Shown here: piece after piece, positions 63,095 through 64,000 of the stretch
How the letters are laid out: each line of letters starts with the position of its first letter
Position numbering within the stretch: the first letter of the stretch is position 1
Assembly (NCBI GenBank): GCA_963696505.1
Contig: CAVOKN010000013.1
Location: 1-64,000, forward strand
Direction: 5' to 3'
DNA: 64,000 nt
Source: CAVOKN01 sp963696505
Lineage (GTDB): Bacteria; Pseudomonadota; Gammaproteobacteria; Burkholderiales; Rhodocyclaceae
Translations under genes and position numbers: made by a program
Notes under the pieces: generated by a model
Told to the model about the DNA's origin: nothing
The model's database searches: none
Seen by the model: the letters and a program-made list of their open reading frames with translations, nothing else

Positions 63095-64000
63095 GTGGCC
63101 GTGCCCACGCCTGCCTCATCCGCTCCGCCGCTGGCGGCCATCGCGCTGCTCTCGGGCGCAGCCCTCGGCTACGAGGTGCTGCTGATGCGCTTGTTCTCGA
63201 TCATCCAGTGGCACCACTTCGCATACCTGATCATCAGCGTCGCGCTGCTCGGCTACGGCAGCGCAGGCAGCGCCGTGGCCCTGGTGCGCGATCGCTTGCT
63301 GCGGCATTTCACGGCGGTCTTCGTCGGCTCTGCCGTCCTGTTCGGGCTCAGCGCGGTCGCCGGCTTCGGCGCGGCGCAGCGGGTGCCCTTCAATCCCCTG
63401 GAACTGCTATGGGATCCGGCGCAGCCGCTGCGACTCGCACTCGTCTATCTCTGCCTCGTGCTGCCCTTCTTCTTCGCCGGCACTGCGCTGTGCCTCGCCT
63501 TCGCACGCTTCGGTGCCGAGTCGCATCGCGTCTACAGTGCCGACATCCTCGGCGCCGGCAGCGGCAGCCTCGTGGTGCTCGGTCTGCTGTTCGTGCTGCA
63601 TCCCGCCGACGCCCTGCGGGCAATCGGCGTGCTCGGCATTGCCGCCGCGGCGCTGGCCGCAGCCGGCCATTCGAGGCGGCTCGTCGCCGGCCTCGCGTTC
63701 GGCGCCGCGGCGCTCGCTCTCATCGTCCCCGCTGACTGGACGCGGCTGATGCCATCGGAGTACAAGGATCTGACCCAGGCGCTGCGGGTGCCGGGCAGCC
63801 GCGTGCTCGCCGAGCGCAGCAGTCCGCTGGGCCTGCTCACGGTGCTGGAAAGCCCGACCATCCCGCTGCGCCATGCCCCCGGCCTCAGCCTCGCGTCACC
63901 GGCCGAGCCGCCGGCGCAATTGGGGCTGTTCGGCGATGGCGACGGCCCCAGCGCCATAGACCGCAGCGGTCCCGGAGCCGAGGACTATCTCGACTTCCTC
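63095..64000 (+). CDS. spermidine-synthase-like membrane protein (runs off the window)
   Basis: Begins with GTG at 63095, three bases after the methyltransferase stop, and stays open for 302 codons to the window edge. The visible part has six or seven membrane helices: PLAAIALLSGAALGYEVLL, LLMRLFSIIQWHHFAYLIIS, ALVYLCLVLPFFFAGTALCL and VYSADILGAGSGSLVVLGLL. The G-Y-E-V-L-L-x-R and YSADxxGAxxG patterns are those of membrane-anchored SpeE-like proteins, whose C-terminal synthase domain would lie beyond the window. Substrate unknown. Confidence 0.75.
   Translation, partial: MAVPTPASSAPPLAAIALLSGAALGYEVLLMRLFSIIQWHHFAYLIISVALLGYGSAGSAVALVRDRLLRHFTAVFVGSAVLFGLSAVAGFGAAQRVPFNPLELLWDPAQPLRLALVYLCLVLPFFFAGTALCLAFARFGAESHRVYSADILGAGSGSLVVLGLLFVLHPADALRAIGVLGIAAAALAAAGHSRRLVAGLAFGAAALALIVPADWTRLMPSEYKDLTQALRVPGSRVLAERSSPLGLLTVLESPTIPLRHAPGLSLASPAEPPAQLGLFGDGDGPSAIDRSGPGAEDYLDFL

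Overview
The window reads as two unrelated bacterial genomes joined near position 34,910. The left part (1-34.9 kb) looks like a Chloroflexota-type bacterium. It has an ABC-transporter lipoprotein with an APEPTK-repeat linker, intergenic palindromes, and a panB-panE-panC-panD-coaX pantothenate operon. The right part (34.9-64 kb) looks like a betaproteobacterium of the Rhodocyclales kind: surE-pcm-nlpD-rpoS, bamC-dapA, MoxR/DUF58/TgpA, mltB, rlpA and roxA. At the join, the C-terminal end of a universal stress protein abuts the middle of an unrelated phage-type Toprim primase. The left part also carries many single-base frameshifts (roughly one per 1.2 kb by eye), against about three in the right 29 kb. 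A chimeric long-read metagenome contig is the simplest reading.

1-27.4 kb: one long block of minus-strand genes, probably transcribed from a good sigma-70-type promoter at 27,557-27,586. It encodes a dipeptide-type ABC importer (lipoprotein, two permeases, no ATPases in view), an MFS carrier, peptidases (S9, M24, M55), five aspartoacylase/succinylglutamate-desuccinylase-like proteins, three fold-type-I PLP proteins, an Asp/Glu/hydantoin-type racemase, two MmgE/PrpD proteins, three dehydrogenases (SDR, D-2-hydroxyacid, Ldh type), a VOC protein, a cupin and a DUF362 protein. Together they suggest import and stepwise breakdown of a peptide-like or N-acyl amino-acid-like compound, possibly with D-configured parts. 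The substrate cannot be named. The most striking point is that several enzymes sit beside paralogues that have lost key residues. Two AstE-like proteins have lost both zinc histidines yet each sits next to an intact copy, and this pair occurs twice.

27.4-30.7 kb: a gene-poor stretch with remnants (an IS1182-type transposase fragment, a ComM fragment, a DUF6788-like gene), spaced palindromes, a strong promoter followed by a candidate structured RNA, and a short membrane protein. 30.7-34.9 kb: an attenuator-like leader and terminator, then panB, panE, panC, panD and coaX (pantothenate and CoA synthesis), then the stress-protein fragment.

34.9-37.3 kb: remains of an island in tRNA-Ser(UGA): a broken primase, a small transposon-type protein, truncated hupE-like genes and a P4-type integrase. 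37.5-53.4 kb: ordinary betaproteobacterial chromosome, including rlmD, roxA, bamC, dapA, an HDAC-family deacetylase, the MoxR-DUF58-transglutaminase operon, mltB and the stationary-phase operon surE-pcm-nlpD-rpoS. 53.5-58.8 kb: an accessory patch bordered by a 3' fragment of tRNA-Pro, with an ISAs1-type and an IS1182-type transposase, a truncated gene of unknown function and a CHRD-domain protein. 58.8-64 kb: a DMT permease, rlpA, a small unknown protein, an ACT-like protein with a histone-H1-like tail, an exported isoaspartyl methyltransferase, and the start of a spermidine-synthase-like membrane protein.
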